A stretch of DNA of 64,000 nucleotides. Source: CAVVPY01 sp963750295. GTDB taxonomy: Bacteria > Actinomycetota > Actinomycetes > Mycobacteriales > Jatrophihabitantaceae. Both the position numbers and the translations under genes were made by a program. Shown one piece after another: positions 43,160 through 52,007 of the stretch. The stretch spans positions 2,232,001 to 2,296,000 of the forward strand of contig CAVVPY010000001.1 of assembly GCA_963750295.1 (NCBI GenBank), given 5' to 3'. The notes beneath the pieces are model-generated. The model searched no databases, was not told the DNA's origin, and worked only from the letters and a program-made list of their open reading frames with translations. Numbering within the stretch: the stretch's first letter is position 1; the number at the start of each line of letters is the position of its first letter.

Positions 43160-43885
43160 ATGGCGACCCGCGAGACCCAACTCGTCCGGCCCGCCCGCAC
43201 GCGGCGCTCGCAGGCCGAACGGGTGGCCGCGATGCGCGCCCGACTGCTCGACGCGACGATCGAGTGCCTGGACGAACTCGGCTACGGGGCGATGTCGACC
43301 AACGACGTGGTGCGCCGAGCGCGCGTCTCGCGCGGCGCCCTGTCGCACCACTTCCCGACCAAGGCCGACCTCGTCCGCGCCGCCGCGCAACGCCTGCTCG
43401 ATCTGCGCGCCGCCGAGTTCCGCCGGCGGTTCACGGCCATCGCGCCCGAACAGCGCACCCCGGCCGAGGCGCTCGCCGTGCTGTGGTCGTTCTACGACAG
43501 CCCGGCCGGCACCGCGCTGATCGAACTCACCGTCGCAGCGCGCCATCAACGCGAACTCGAAGGCGTCCTCTCGCCGATGGTCGACCGCATCGCCGCGCTG
43601 ACCCGTGACGTGTTCGACGAGTTCTTCCCCGACCTGGCCCGCCTGCCGCATGTGGACGAAGCCCTGCGCGCCGTCCACGCGCTGTTCGCCGGGCTCGCCC
43701 TCGGCGCGCTGACCGGCGGTGACGACCGTTCGCGCGGTGCCGAGGTACGTGCGCTGCTGACGATGCTGCTGTCGGTGCCGCTCCAGCACATCGTCCCTGC
43801 GCTGACCGTCCTGTACGGCGCGACGGCGCCCGGGGAGCGCCGTTCGCACCACACCCCCGCACCCGACCGAGGAGACCCCGCATGA
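43160..43885 (+). CDS. TetR-family transcriptional regulator
   Basis: 241 residues. HTH at about 30-65 (MSTNDVVRRARVSRGALSHHFPTK). The start codon appears to be the transcript start. It overlaps the next gene by 4 bp (ATGA), so it is the first gene of an operon with a metal-dependent hydrolase and a flavin monooxygenase, probably autoregulated and responding to a hydrophobic substrate of those enzymes. Confidence 0.9.
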   Translation: MATRETQLVRPARTRRSQAERVAAMRARLLDATIECLDELGYGAMSTNDVVRRARVSRGALSHHFPTKADLVRAAAQRLLDLRAAEFRRRFTAIAPEQRTPAEALAVLWSFYDSPAGTALIELTVAARHQRELEGVLSPMVDRIAALTRDVFDEFFPDLARLPHVDEALRAVHALFAGLALGALTGGDDRSRGAEVRALLTMLLSVPLQHIVPALTVLYGATAPGERRSHHTPAPDRGDPA

Positions 43886-44748
43886 CACACGCCGCAACGA
43901 CGCAGCCCGTCCCCGCACGTGACGTGCGCACCCGCCGGATCGGCTTCGACTACCCGACCGGGTCACTCTCGCGCCACTACGTCGACGGCGATCTGGTGAT
44001 GAGCCACGTCGTCGCAGTGCTGTCGGCGATGTTTCCCGAGGGCGAGGACTTCTTCGTCCGGGCGGTGCGCGGCTACGCCGACCGGGTCGAGGATCCCGAG
44101 CTCCAGACCCAGGTTCGCGGGTTCATCGGTCAGGAGGTGACGCACGGCCGCGAGCACCGAGCGCTCAACGAGCGGCTGCAGCAGCTGGGCTACCCCACGC
44201 GCCGGGTCGACCGGATGGTGCGCCGCTCGCTGGCCATCCAAGAACGGCTGCTCCCCCCGATGGTGCCGCTTGCGATGACGGCCGCGCTCGAGCACTACAC
44301 CGCGACGCTGGCCGAGACGCTGCTGACCAGCCGACGCGCCCAGGCGCTGCTCGGCTCGACCGAGGTGCGCTCGATGCTGCTCTGGCACGCGCTGGAAGAA
44401 GCCGAGCACAAGGCGGTCGCGTTCGACGTCTATCGCGCCGCTGGAGGTACCGAGACGATGCGCATCTGGACGATGCGGGCGGTGACGGTCACCTTCATCG
44501 TCGGCGTCACCGCGCACACGATCGCCTCCATGCTCGGTGATCGGGCCACGTACCAGCCGAAACGGCTCGTCCGCAGCGTCGCTGCCCTGCGGTTCTCACC
44601 GTTCCTGAGCCCGCGTGTGCTGCGCCGGCTGCGTGCCTACAACGTGCGCGGCTTCCACCCCGACGACAACGACAACGCCGAACTGCTCGACCGCTGGCGT
44701 GGCGAACTGTTCGGTGCGGACGGCGCGCTCAGCGACCACCTCAAGTGA
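43882..44748 (+). CDS. Metal-dependent hydrolase family protein (PF10118-like)
   Basis: 288 residues. The helical core shows repeated acidic/His motifs consistent with a di-metal centre: QEVTHGREHRALN, LEHYTATLAETL and HALEEAEHKAVAFDVYRA. One hydrophobic stretch near 195-215 may be membrane-associated. Members are common next to flavin monooxygenases and TetR regulators in mycobacteria; their biochemical activity is poorly defined. It overlaps its neighbours by 4 bp on both sides. Confidence 0.85.
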   Translation: MTHAATTQPVPARDVRTRRIGFDYPTGSLSRHYVDGDLVMSHVVAVLSAMFPEGEDFFVRAVRGYADRVEDPELQTQVRGFIGQEVTHGREHRALNERLQQLGYPTRRVDRMVRRSLAIQERLLPPMVPLAMTAALEHYTATLAETLLTSRRAQALLGSTEVRSMLLWHALEEAEHKAVAFDVYRAAGGTETMRIWTMRAVTVTFIVGVTAHTIASMLGDRATYQPKRLVRSVAALRFSPFLSPRVLRRLRAYNVRGFHPDDNDNAELLDRWRGELFGADGALSDHLK

Positions 44749-46223
44749 GCACGCACGAGGTCGTCATCGTCGGCGCCGGCTTCGGCGGGATGGGCGCGGC
44801 CATCGCGTTCCGCCGTCTCGGCGTCGACGACATCCTCATCGTCGACCGCGAGGACGATCTCGGCGGCACGTGGCACGTCAACCGCTACCCGGGCCTGGCC
44901 GTCGACATCGCCTCGATGACCTACTCGTACTCCTTCGAGCCGAACCCGTACTGGTCCCGCCTGTACGCACCGGGGGCCGAGCTCAAGCGCTACGCCGAGC
45001 ACGTGGCTGACAAGTACGACCTGCGGCGCCACATGCGCTTCGGAACCGCCGTCGAAGGCGCGCGGTGGGACGAATCCGCGCAGCAGTGGGAGATTCTGCT
45101 CACCGGCGGCGACACCGTCCTGGCCCGCTATCTCGTCACCGCGACCGGCTTCCTGTCCCAGCCGCAGGTTCCCGACATCCCTGGCATCGACTCGTTCGCC
45201 GGCAAGGTCATCCACACCGCGGCGTGGGACGACGCGTACGACCTTGCAGACAAGCGGGTGGCGGTGATCGGCACCGGCGCCACTGCGGTGCAACTCGTCC
45301 CCGAACTGGCCCGGACGGTGGCCGAGCTGACCGTGTACCAGCGCACGGCGATCTGGGTGGCACCGAAGATCGACGGGCCCGTGCCGGCGCTCGTCCAGAA
45401 CCTGTTCGCACGCCTGCCGGTCACGCAGCGGATCGCCCGACTGGCCAACACCAGCCTGCTGGAGCTGATGATGGTCAGCGCGGTACTGCACTTCCGCCAG
45501 GCCGGGCGGGTGAACCAGGCAGCGGCTGCCGCGTCCCTGCGCCACCTGCACCGACAGGTGAAGGACCCGGACCTGCGCCGCAAGCTGACCCCCGACTACG
45601 ACTTCGGCTGCAAGCGTCCGACGTTCTCCAACAGCTACTACCGCACGTTCACCCGGCCGCACGTCCACCTCGAAACCGATCCGATCGACCACGTCGAGGC
45701 AGACGCGATCGTCACCGCCGACGGCCGCAAGACCGAGATCGACGCGCTGGTACTCGCCACCGGGTTCAACCTGTGGGACAACAACTTTCCCGCGATCGAG
45801 GTCGTGGGGCGCAAGGGCCGAAATCTCGGCAAGTGGTGGCGCGAGGGCCGGTTCCAGGCCTATCAGGGCATCACCGTGCCGGCCTTCCCGAACTTCCTCA
45901 CGCTGTCCAGCCCGTACTCCTACAGCGGACTGTCGTACTTCACGACGATCGAGTCGCAGATGCGCCACATCACGCGGCTGTTCGGCGAACTGCGCCGCCG
46001 CGGGGCGGCAACCTTCGAAGTCACCGACCGGGCGAACGACGCCTTCCTCGAGCGGGTCACCGATAAGCTCGGGGATTCGGTCTTCTATCTCGGGTCGTGC
46101 GATTCGTCGCGCAGCTACTACTTCAACCAGCACGGCGAGGCAGCGATTCTGCGCCCGACTTCGACGGTCAACGCGTTCTACGAGGCGGATCGGTTCCCGC
46201 TCGACGACTACGCGTACGCGTAG
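44745..46223 (+). CDS. Flavin-containing (Baeyer-Villiger type) monooxygenase
   Basis: 492 residues from GTG 44745. FAD motif GAGFGG at about 10, NADPH motif GTGATA near 173, and the BVMO fingerprint FAGKVIHTAAWD near residue 150 (FxGxxxHTxxW). Also LATGF near 340. It inserts oxygen next to ketones or oxidises aldehydes/heteroatoms using NADPH and O2. It is the last gene of the TetR-hydrolase-monooxygenase operon; a role in ketone, sterol or terpenoid degradation is inferred. Confidence 0.9.
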   Translation: MSTHEVVIVGAGFGGMGAAIAFRRLGVDDILIVDREDDLGGTWHVNRYPGLAVDIASMTYSYSFEPNPYWSRLYAPGAELKRYAEHVADKYDLRRHMRFGTAVEGARWDESAQQWEILLTGGDTVLARYLVTATGFLSQPQVPDIPGIDSFAGKVIHTAAWDDAYDLADKRVAVIGTGATAVQLVPELARTVAELTVYQRTAIWVAPKIDGPVPALVQNLFARLPVTQRIARLANTSLLELMMVSAVLHFRQAGRVNQAAAAASLRHLHRQVKDPDLRRKLTPDYDFGCKRPTFSNSYYRTFTRPHVHLETDPIDHVEADAIVTADGRKTEIDALVLATGFNLWDNNFPAIEVVGRKGRNLGKWWREGRFQAYQGITVPAFPNFLTLSSPYSYSGLSYFTTIESQMRHITRLFGELRRRGAATFEVTDRANDAFLERVTDKLGDSVFYLGSCDSSRSYYFNQHGEAAILRPTSTVNAFYEADRFPLDDYAYA

Positions 46224-46229
46224 GGGCTC

Positions 46230-46242
46230 CCGGCGAAGCCGG
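46230..46242. terminator. Short hairpin after the monooxygenase gene
   Basis: CCGGC-GAA-GCCGG starts 7 nt after the stop. Only a 5-bp stem and no adjacent T-run (TTTTT appears 34 nt further on), so a weak terminator candidate. Confidence 0.3.
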
Positions 46243-46283
46243 ATCGGCGCACCGGGTTGCCCGCCCGGATAGCCCGATTTTTC

Positions 46284-46313
46284 TTGCTGCTCTCGATATG
46301 GCCAACATATATG
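46284..46313 (+). promoter_or_regulatory. Candidate promoter of the PAS/receiver gene
   Basis: TTGCTG (46284-46289) followed at 16 bp by CATATA (46306-46311), or at 18 bp by TATATG, in an unusually A/T-rich patch. Transcription would start near 46319, just before SD AAAGGAG at 46322-46328. Confidence 0.45.
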
Positions 46314-46332
46314 GTCTGCGTAAAGGAGCGGT

Positions 46333-46431
46333 ATGCTCAACACCCGGCTGCTGCTGCCGAACAAGGTGGCATCCAGGTCGGGCCGGAAGTGGAGACTATG
46401 CACGGGGACGCGAAGTTGCTGGCCGATCTAG
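46333..46431 (+). other. Possible upstream leader ORF (32 aa) overlapping the PAS/receiver start
   Basis: ATG 46333 sits 4 nt after SD AAAGGAG and opens 32 codons to TAG 46431, overlapping the start of the main gene (46398) in another frame. The basic product (MLNTRLLLPNKVASRSGRKW and on) looks like no known protein. It could be a translated leader that couples to the main gene, or the SD could be fortuitous. Confidence 0.35.
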
Positions 46432-48179
46432 GTCGCTTGTGCATATCGGCCCCGGCAACCGAGGCACTTCTGGCGGTCGCGCTTCCCGCGCTGCTCGAGT
46501 TGTCCGCCGCGCACACCGTCGTCGTCCAGCGCCGTTCCGGCGATCAGCAGATCGTTGCCGCGCAGGCGGGCCGAACCCTGCAACCCGACACGATGCCCGG
46601 GCTGACTTCCGTCGCCGAGCAACTGACGGTAGTCGCGGTCCCAGCAACGTGGGCGGCGCTGGGCATCACCCGGACCGCCGCCCAGCAACTGCCTGAAGGC
46701 GTCGGGGTCATCATCTTCGCCTGGGGTCACGGCGAGCCGGCGGACTCGGCCATGCTCGCCGCCGGGCTCGCGATGCTCGGCGGCTCAGTCGCCCGGCTGG
46801 TAGCCGAGGAGCGGTTGTCCGACTTGATGTTGCGGGTCGACAACGCACAGAGCCTGGCGAACATGGGTGACTACGACTGGCACATCGCCAGCGACACCAA
46901 CCGCTGGTCCGATCAGCTCTATCGCATCTACGGTCACGAACCGCAATCGTTCGAAGCCAACTACAGCGAGTTCCTCGCACACATCCATCCGGACGACCGC
47001 GACCGGATCACCGAGATTCACCAGCAGGCCTACGCGAGCGGCGAGCCTTACCAGATGATCGAGCGGGTCGTCCGGCCCGACGGTCAGATCCGGTATCTGT
47101 CCTCCAACGGGCAGGTCATTCGCGACGCGAACGGAACCCCGGTCCGGATGCGGGGTACCTGCATCGACGTCACCGACCGGGTTCTCGCCGAGCAGGAGCG
47201 GGAACGCAGCGCAGCCCGCTTCCGCGGTCTCGTGGAGTCCAGCCCGGACGCGATCATGGTGGTCGACCACGAGAACCGGATCGTGCAGGCCAACGGCAAG
47301 GCCAGCGACCTACTGGGCGCCGACCCGGTCGGCCACGTGATCGACGAGATCTCGTCCTTCGATGGGACGACCGACCAAGCGGTCGCAGCCACCGGCTTCG
47401 ACGGTCGTCGGCTGCAACTGGACGTGTCCACCGCGCGACTGAGCCCGGTCGACGACGAACGCGTGACCGCGATCTTCCTCGCCGACGCCGCACCGCGCTT
47501 GGCCAGCGAGGCGTCAGCGGCTGGGCTGCGCGAGGCGCAGGTTCGCCGGCGGCAGGCTCTGGAGATGAACGACAACGTCGTACAGGGCCTCACCGCAGCG
47601 ATGTACTCCCTCGACGACGGGAATGTCGGGGCGGGCACCGCGTATCTCGAGGGAACTGCGTCGGCGGCGCGCCGGATGATGAACGAATGGCTCAGCCCGC
47701 TCACCGGCGGGGCGCTGCACGCCGGCGACCTCGTGCGCGATGCCCCGTCCACGCTGGACGGCAGAGCACACGACGACGCACCCCAGGGACCGTGGCCGGC
47801 CGGTGTGACCGACCTGCCCCGTGTGCTGGTCGTCGACGACAACCAGGACCTGCGGATGCTAATCCGCTTGCACGTCGAGGCGATCGGCAAGTACGAGGTG
47901 GTCGGCGAAGCCGGCGACGGAGAAGAGGCCGTGGCCATGGCCGCCCAGCTCCAACCCAACGTGGTGCTCCTCGACCTGGCGATGCCCCGGATGGACGGCC
48001 TGCAAGCACTCCCGCTGATCCTCGAGGCGGCGCCCGGTGTGCGGGTGGTCGTGCTGTCCGGTTTCGACAAGGGAATGATGGCCAAGGAAGTACTGGCCGC
48101 CGGTGCCGCCCGCTACATCGAAAAGGGCGTGCGCCTCGACCTCGCGGACGTGCTCGCCGAAGTCCTCAGCGCCGCCTGA
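46398..48179 (+). CDS. PAS-domain sensor with HisKA_3-like segment and C-terminal receiver domain
   Basis: 593 residues from ATG 46398 (GGAG 46391-46394 upstream). N-terminal GAF-like domain to about 150; PAS with PAC at 155-280 (MGDYDWHIASDTNRWSDQLY, YLSSNGQVIRDANGTPVRMR); second PAS at 285-370 (GLVESSPDAIMVVDHENRIV); a short segment like a HisKA_3 dimerisation helix (ALEMNDNVVQGLTAAMYSL) but no HATPase domain; receiver domain at 475-590 with phosphoacceptor Asp526 (LLDLAMP). It cannot autophosphorylate by itself, so it needs a partner kinase. There is no output domain either, suggesting a protein-contact output. Confidence 0.85.
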   Translation: MHGDAKLLADLGRLCISAPATEALLAVALPALLELSAAHTVVVQRRSGDQQIVAAQAGRTLQPDTMPGLTSVAEQLTVVAVPATWAALGITRTAAQQLPEGVGVIIFAWGHGEPADSAMLAAGLAMLGGSVARLVAEERLSDLMLRVDNAQSLANMGDYDWHIASDTNRWSDQLYRIYGHEPQSFEANYSEFLAHIHPDDRDRITEIHQQAYASGEPYQMIERVVRPDGQIRYLSSNGQVIRDANGTPVRMRGTCIDVTDRVLAEQERERSAARFRGLVESSPDAIMVVDHENRIVQANGKASDLLGADPVGHVIDEISSFDGTTDQAVAATGFDGRRLQLDVSTARLSPVDDERVTAIFLADAAPRLASEASAAGLREAQVRRRQALEMNDNVVQGLTAAMYSLDDGNVGAGTAYLEGTASAARRMMNEWLSPLTGGALHAGDLVRDAPSTLDGRAHDDAPQGPWPAGVTDLPRVLVVDDNQDLRMLIRLHVEAIGKYEVVGEAGDGEEAVAMAAQLQPNVVLLDLAMPRMDGLQALPLILEAAPGVRVVVLSGFDKGMMAKEVLAAGAARYIEKGVRLDLADVLAEVLSAA

Positions 48180-48247
48180 CCGCGCCGCGGGCGTGCGGTC
48201 CGCCGGCCCCAGGGACAATGAGCGACGTTGCGGCTTAGCGTTGCGCC

Positions 48248-49600
48248 ATGATCCCGTCCATGAGCACCGATACCCGCACCGAGTCCGCGCGCGGCAGCGC
48301 CGAATTCTGGCGCAGCGCCGAGCGGCACCTCGTCCGGTACTCCGGCGCGGGAGGATTCACCCGCGAGATCATCGAATCGGCCGCCGGGTCCTTCCTGACG
48401 ACCGCGGACGGCCGGCGGATCCTCGACTTCACCTCGGGTCAGATGAGTTCCATCCTCGGGCACTCGCACCCGGCGATCGTGCAGACCGTCCGCAACGGGA
48501 TCGGCACGCTCGATCACCTGTTCAGCGGCATGCTGAGCCGACCGGTCGTCGAACTCGCCGAGCGCCTGGCTGCGTCGCTGCCGGACCCGCTCGAGAAGGT
48601 GCTGCTGCTGTCGACCGGCGCCGAGTCCAATGAGGCTGCGGTCCGGCTGGCCAAGCTGGTCACCGGCCGCCACGAGATCGTGTCCTTCGCCCGGTCGTGG
48701 CACGGCATGACCCAGGCCGCTGCGAACGCGACGTACAGCGCCGGGCGGCGCGGCTACGGGCCGGCTGCGCCCGGCAACTTCGCGATCCCGGTACCGAACT
48801 CGTACCGGCCCGACTTCACCACGGCCGATGGCGAGCTGGACTGGGAACGCCAGCTCGACTGGTCGTTCGAGCTCATCGACGCCCAGTCGGTCGGCAGCCT
48901 GGCCGCCTGTCTCGTCGAACCGATCCTCAGCTCGGGCGGCGTCATCGACCTGCCCCTCGGCTACCTCGCCGCCCTGCAGCGCAAGTGCCGTGAGCGCGAC
49001 ATGCTGCTGATACTCGACGAGGCGCAAACCGGGCTGGGCCGTACCGGTGCCTGGTACGCCTTCGAGCGGGACGGGGTCGTGCCCGACATCCTGACGCTGT
49101 CGAAGACGCTCGGCGCCGGCCTGCCGCTCGCGGCCGTCATCACGAGCAGCGAGATCGAGCAGGTGGCGCACGAGCGCGGATTCCTGTTCTTCACCACGCA
49201 TGTGTCTGATCCGCTCGTGGCGGCCGTCGGCACGACCGTGCTCGACGTGATCGAGCGAGACCGGCTCGACCAGCGAGCCGCCGAACTGGGCCGGCTGCTC
49301 ACCGCCGGGCTGCATCAGCTGGCCGAGCAGCATGCGGTGATCGGCGACGTACGCGGTCGTGGCCTGCTGATCGGCGTCGAGCTCGTCCTCGACCGCGAGA
49401 CCAAGCAGAGCTCGGACGCGCTCGGCACCGATGTCACGACACGCTGCCTCGAGCTTGGACTGCACATGAACATCGTCCAACTACCTGGCATGGGCGGCGT
49501 CTTCCGCATCGCACCACCGCTGACGGTGACCGGGGACGAGCTGGCGCTGGGCCTCGCGATCCTCGATCAGGCGATCGGCGATGTCACCGGCGGCAGTTGA
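48248..49600 (+). CDS. Class III PLP aminotransferase, 2,2-dialkylglycine decarboxylase-like
   Basis: 450 residues (446 if ATG 48260 is used, which fits the family N-terminus better). PLP fold type I with LDFTSGQMSSILGHSHPAIV, STGAESNEAAVRLAK, LDEAQTGLGRTG (Asp contacting the pyridine N) and the Schiff-base Lys in LTLSKTLGAGLPL. The FTSGQMS segment matches dialkylglycine decarboxylase, which couples decarboxylation of 2-aminoisobutyrate-type acids to transamination of pyruvate. Other omega-aminotransferase substrates remain possible. Confidence 0.87.
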   Translation: MIPSMSTDTRTESARGSAEFWRSAERHLVRYSGAGGFTREIIESAAGSFLTTADGRRILDFTSGQMSSILGHSHPAIVQTVRNGIGTLDHLFSGMLSRPVVELAERLAASLPDPLEKVLLLSTGAESNEAAVRLAKLVTGRHEIVSFARSWHGMTQAAANATYSAGRRGYGPAAPGNFAIPVPNSYRPDFTTADGELDWERQLDWSFELIDAQSVGSLAACLVEPILSSGGVIDLPLGYLAALQRKCRERDMLLILDEAQTGLGRTGAWYAFERDGVVPDILTLSKTLGAGLPLAAVITSSEIEQVAHERGFLFFTTHVSDPLVAAVGTTVLDVIERDRLDQRAAELGRLLTAGLHQLAEQHAVIGDVRGRGLLIGVELVLDRETKQSSDALGTDVTTRCLELGLHMNIVQLPGMGGVFRIAPPLTVTGDELALGLAILDQAIGDVTGGS

Positions 49601-49605
49601 CTGCG

Positions 49606-50163
49606 CTACTCGACCGCTCGCCGATGCCATTCGGCGGCCGTTGTCTCGTCCCACGCGAGCGCCTCAACGACGCGTCGGCGCCAGAGTTCGTTGTCGAGGC
49701 CGGCGTGATCGCGTTCGACCCAGGTCCACACCGCATTGAGACCGTCGCGCAGACTCAGCCTCGGCCAGGGTGAACGCACCAGCCACAACCGGCCGTCGCA
49801 GTGCGGATCGTCCAGCTGCCAGGATCGTGTCTCGGCCACCGAGCGACGATGCTTCGCCGGCCACAGTGGACCGATCCAGACCGCTCCCGTGTACTCCTCG
49901 ATCGGTTCGAAGCCCTGCCTGCGGCAAGCTGCGACACCTGCGACGGCGTCGGGACCCGGACTGTCGACGCCGGCCGCGGTGGTCTGGTGCGGGTTGATCC
50001 AGTCACCCAGCGGGACGAACTGTGCACGTACCGCGCGCGGCAGCACCCCCCACGCCCGCACTGCCACCCAGGCGACCGGCTGCGGAACGCGCTGCCACCA
50101 CGGTCGCGGCACCCCCGACGATTGATTCAACGCCTGATACGACCGCGACCTGCGCGCCACCAT
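49606..50163 (-). CDS. Hypothetical protein (185 aa)
   Basis: Starts at ATG 50163 (ATG 50172 and 50184 are alternatives); the frame is open to 50610 but that part shadows the acyltransferase. Trp/Arg-rich protein with many aromatic residues (RPWWQRVPQPVAWVAVRAWG, WTWVERDHAGLDNELWRRRV). No motif recognised. It is convergent with the aminotransferase (5 bp gap) and divergent from the ACP gene cluster. Confidence 0.55.
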   Translation of the reverse strand: MVARRSRSYQALNQSSGVPRPWWQRVPQPVAWVAVRAWGVLPRAVRAQFVPLGDWINPHQTTAAGVDSPGPDAVAGVAACRRQGFEPIEEYTGAVWIGPLWPAKHRRSVAETRSWQLDDPHCDGRLWLVRSPWPRLSLRDGLNAVWTWVERDHAGLDNELWRRRVVEALAWDETTAAEWHRRAVE

Positions 50164-50266
50164 GCCGAGCATTCTGCGGGACATCCGCGCCACCACAAGG
50201 CCGCGCGGACACTCGAACTGTCCGTGGTCCGGACCGTCCGAGTCCCCGATCACTAGGGTGTGTCGC

Positions 50267-50848
50267 ATGCCGACGGCCACCCCGCAGCCCGGGTTCAGCG
50301 AACTCGTGTTCTCCGATCTCGCCAGATACCGCGCCGACGCCGATCCCAGTTGGGTCAAGGTGTTCGCACGGTGCCTGACCGTCCCGGGAATGATCGCGTC
50401 GGTCATCCTGCGCGCACAGCAATGCCTGCACCGCTCGGGCCGCGCCATGCCGGCAAAGATCCTCAGGACGGTGGGCAACGTCGTCATCGGCGCTGACTTC
50501 GGTCCGGGAATGCAGATCGGGCGCGGCCTGATGCTGGCGCATCCGAACGGCGTCACGATCGGGTTCGGACTCACGGTGGGCGACAACGTCACGTTCGCCG
50601 GCGGTGTCACCGTCGCGGCGCGTTACTACGACGAGCGCATGTTGGACGAGGCGACCGTTCAGAAGTTCGCCACGATCGGTGACAACGCCGTGATCGGCGC
50701 GCACGCCGTATTGGTCGGCGGTGTCACCATCGGGAAGAATGCCATGGTCGGCGCGAACACGGTCGTGCTGTCCGACGTCGCTGACAACGCGGTCGTGCTC
50801 GGCGTACCCGCACGCCAGGTCGGCACGCGGGAGGTGCTGGCGGGATGA
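50267..50848 (+). CDS. Left-handed beta-helix acyltransferase, serine-acetyltransferase-like
   Basis: 193 residues from ATG 50267, which follows TAGGGT (50254-50259) by 7 nt, a leaderless start. Hexapeptide repeats run from about residue 75 to 180 (VVIGADFGPGMQIGRGLMLA, HPNGVTIGFGLTVGDNVTFA, IGDNAVIGAHAVLVGGVTIG). The loop AHPNGVTIG corresponds to the CysE active-site His. The N-terminal helical domain is shorter than CysE and divergent. As first gene of the ACP cluster it is more likely to transfer an acyl group from a carrier or CoA to a small molecule than to make O-acetylserine; that is inference. Confidence 0.8.
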   Translation: MPTATPQPGFSELVFSDLARYRADADPSWVKVFARCLTVPGMIASVILRAQQCLHRSGRAMPAKILRTVGNVVIGADFGPGMQIGRGLMLAHPNGVTIGFGLTVGDNVTFAGGVTVAARYYDERMLDEATVQKFATIGDNAVIGAHAVLVGGVTIGKNAMVGANTVVLSDVADNAVVLGVPARQVGTREVLAG

Positions 50849-51681
50849 CCGAATCCGGCTACGACCCCGCCGAGCACTACGACCGGGTCACCGCGGCATG
50901 GCGGTTGTTGCTCGGTGACGAACTGCACTACGGGGTGTTCGTCGACGGAGACGAACCGCTTCCCGTCGCGACCGCCGAGTTGACCCGCCGGATGATCGAC
51001 GCGGCCGAACTGGCGGGCGGCCTCGATGTCCTTGACGTGGGCTGCGGGTCCGGCGCGCCGGCCTGCCGCCTCGCCGACGAGTTCGGCGTGCGCGTACTCG
51101 GCATCACCACGAGCGCCGTCGGCGTCGCCGAGGCAAAGGCGCGCGCGGCAGCCGGCGCCATCGCCACCGCCGACTTCGAACTGCGCGACGGCACGGCCAA
51201 CGGTCTGCCCGACGAGTCATTCGATCGGGTCTGGGTCCTCGAATCCTCACACCTCATGCGAGAGCGCGAGCAGCTCGTCGCCGAGTGCGCCCGCGTGCTT
51301 CGGCCCGGCGGCCGGCTGGTGTTGTGCGATCTCGTCCGGCACCGTGAGATCCCGTTCACCGAGGTGCGCGATCGGCGCGCGGACTTCGTCACCCTTCGTT
51401 CCGCGTTCGGCGATGCGCACTTCGAGCCGCTGTCGTTCTATGCCGACGCGGCGGGACGCAACGGCCTCACCGTCGACCGCATGGACGACCTCACCCGGGC
51501 CACGCTGCCGACTTTCGATCGCTGGCGCGCCAACGCGGCCGCGCACAGCGCCGAGGTCATCGCTGCGCTCGGTACTGACGGTCACGCTGCATTCGTGCGC
51601 TCGTGCGACGTCCTCGAAGGTTTCTGGCGTGACGGAACGTTCGGCTACGGGTTGGTGGCGGCGCGCAAGCACGCGCGCTGA
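50845..51681 (+). CDS. Class I SAM-dependent methyltransferase
   Basis: 278 residues, ATGA overlap with the acyltransferase. SAM site LDVGCGSGAPACRLADEFGV near residue 62, then acidic loop and LRPGGRLVLCDLV (motif III-like) near 155. The N-terminal segment YDRVTAAWRLLLGDELHYGVF resembles natural-product C- and O-methyltransferases of the tocopherol/RebM type. Part of the ACP cluster, so it may methylate the acyl product or an acceptor. Confidence 0.88.
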   Translation: MTESGYDPAEHYDRVTAAWRLLLGDELHYGVFVDGDEPLPVATAELTRRMIDAAELAGGLDVLDVGCGSGAPACRLADEFGVRVLGITTSAVGVAEAKARAAAGAIATADFELRDGTANGLPDESFDRVWVLESSHLMREREQLVAECARVLRPGGRLVLCDLVRHREIPFTEVRDRRADFVTLRSAFGDAHFEPLSFYADAAGRNGLTVDRMDDLTRATLPTFDRWRANAAAHSAEVIAALGTDGHAAFVRSCDVLEGFWRDGTFGYGLVAARKHAR

Positions 51682-51752
51682 CCGCTGCCGGCGGGCAGAG
51701 CCGTCCCAGCCGGGATAACCTCGGCCTGACGATCGAGGAGGATCCGCAGAAC

Positions 51753-52007
51753 ATGAGCAACACCACCCAGGCCGAGGTCGAAGCCACGATTCGGACATTT
51801 CTTGTCCGCGCGAAGAAGTCCACCGAGAACGTGACGAGCGAGACCCCGCTCTACGCCGACGGCATCGGGCTCGACTCCCTCGAGACCGCCGAATTGTCGG
51901 CCGTGCTCGAGGACACCCACGGCACGGACCCCTTCAGCGGTGGGTTGATGCCGCAGACCATCAGCGACATTGTGCAGTTCTACGGCGTCGCGCCCGTCCG
52001 CACTTGA
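51753..52007 (+). CDS. Acyl carrier protein
   Basis: 84 residues; SD GAGGAGG (51735-51741) upstream. Phosphopantetheine attachment Ser42 in GLDSLE with an acidic helix after it (TAELSAVLEDTHG). It is a stand-alone type II carrier, distinct from AcpM by its neighbours. Its stop overlaps the TTG start of the ligase (TTGA), so the two are made in step. Predicted to carry the acyl intermediate of this cluster. Confidence 0.9.
   Translation: MSNTTQAEVEATIRTFLVRAKKSTENVTSETPLYADGIGLDSLETAELSAVLEDTHGTDPFSGGLMPQTISDIVQFYGVAPVRT

Noticed and set aside
44637..46403. 588-residue minus-strand frame
   Set aside because: Antisense shadow of the Baeyer-Villiger monooxygenase gene.
48113..49480. 455-residue minus-strand frame
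   Set aside because: Antisense shadow of the class III aminotransferase.
50267..50848. Serine acetyltransferase CysE of cysteine synthesis
   Set aside because: Shorter divergent N-terminus, no cysK nearby, and placement at the head of an ACP cluster argue for another acyl transfer role.
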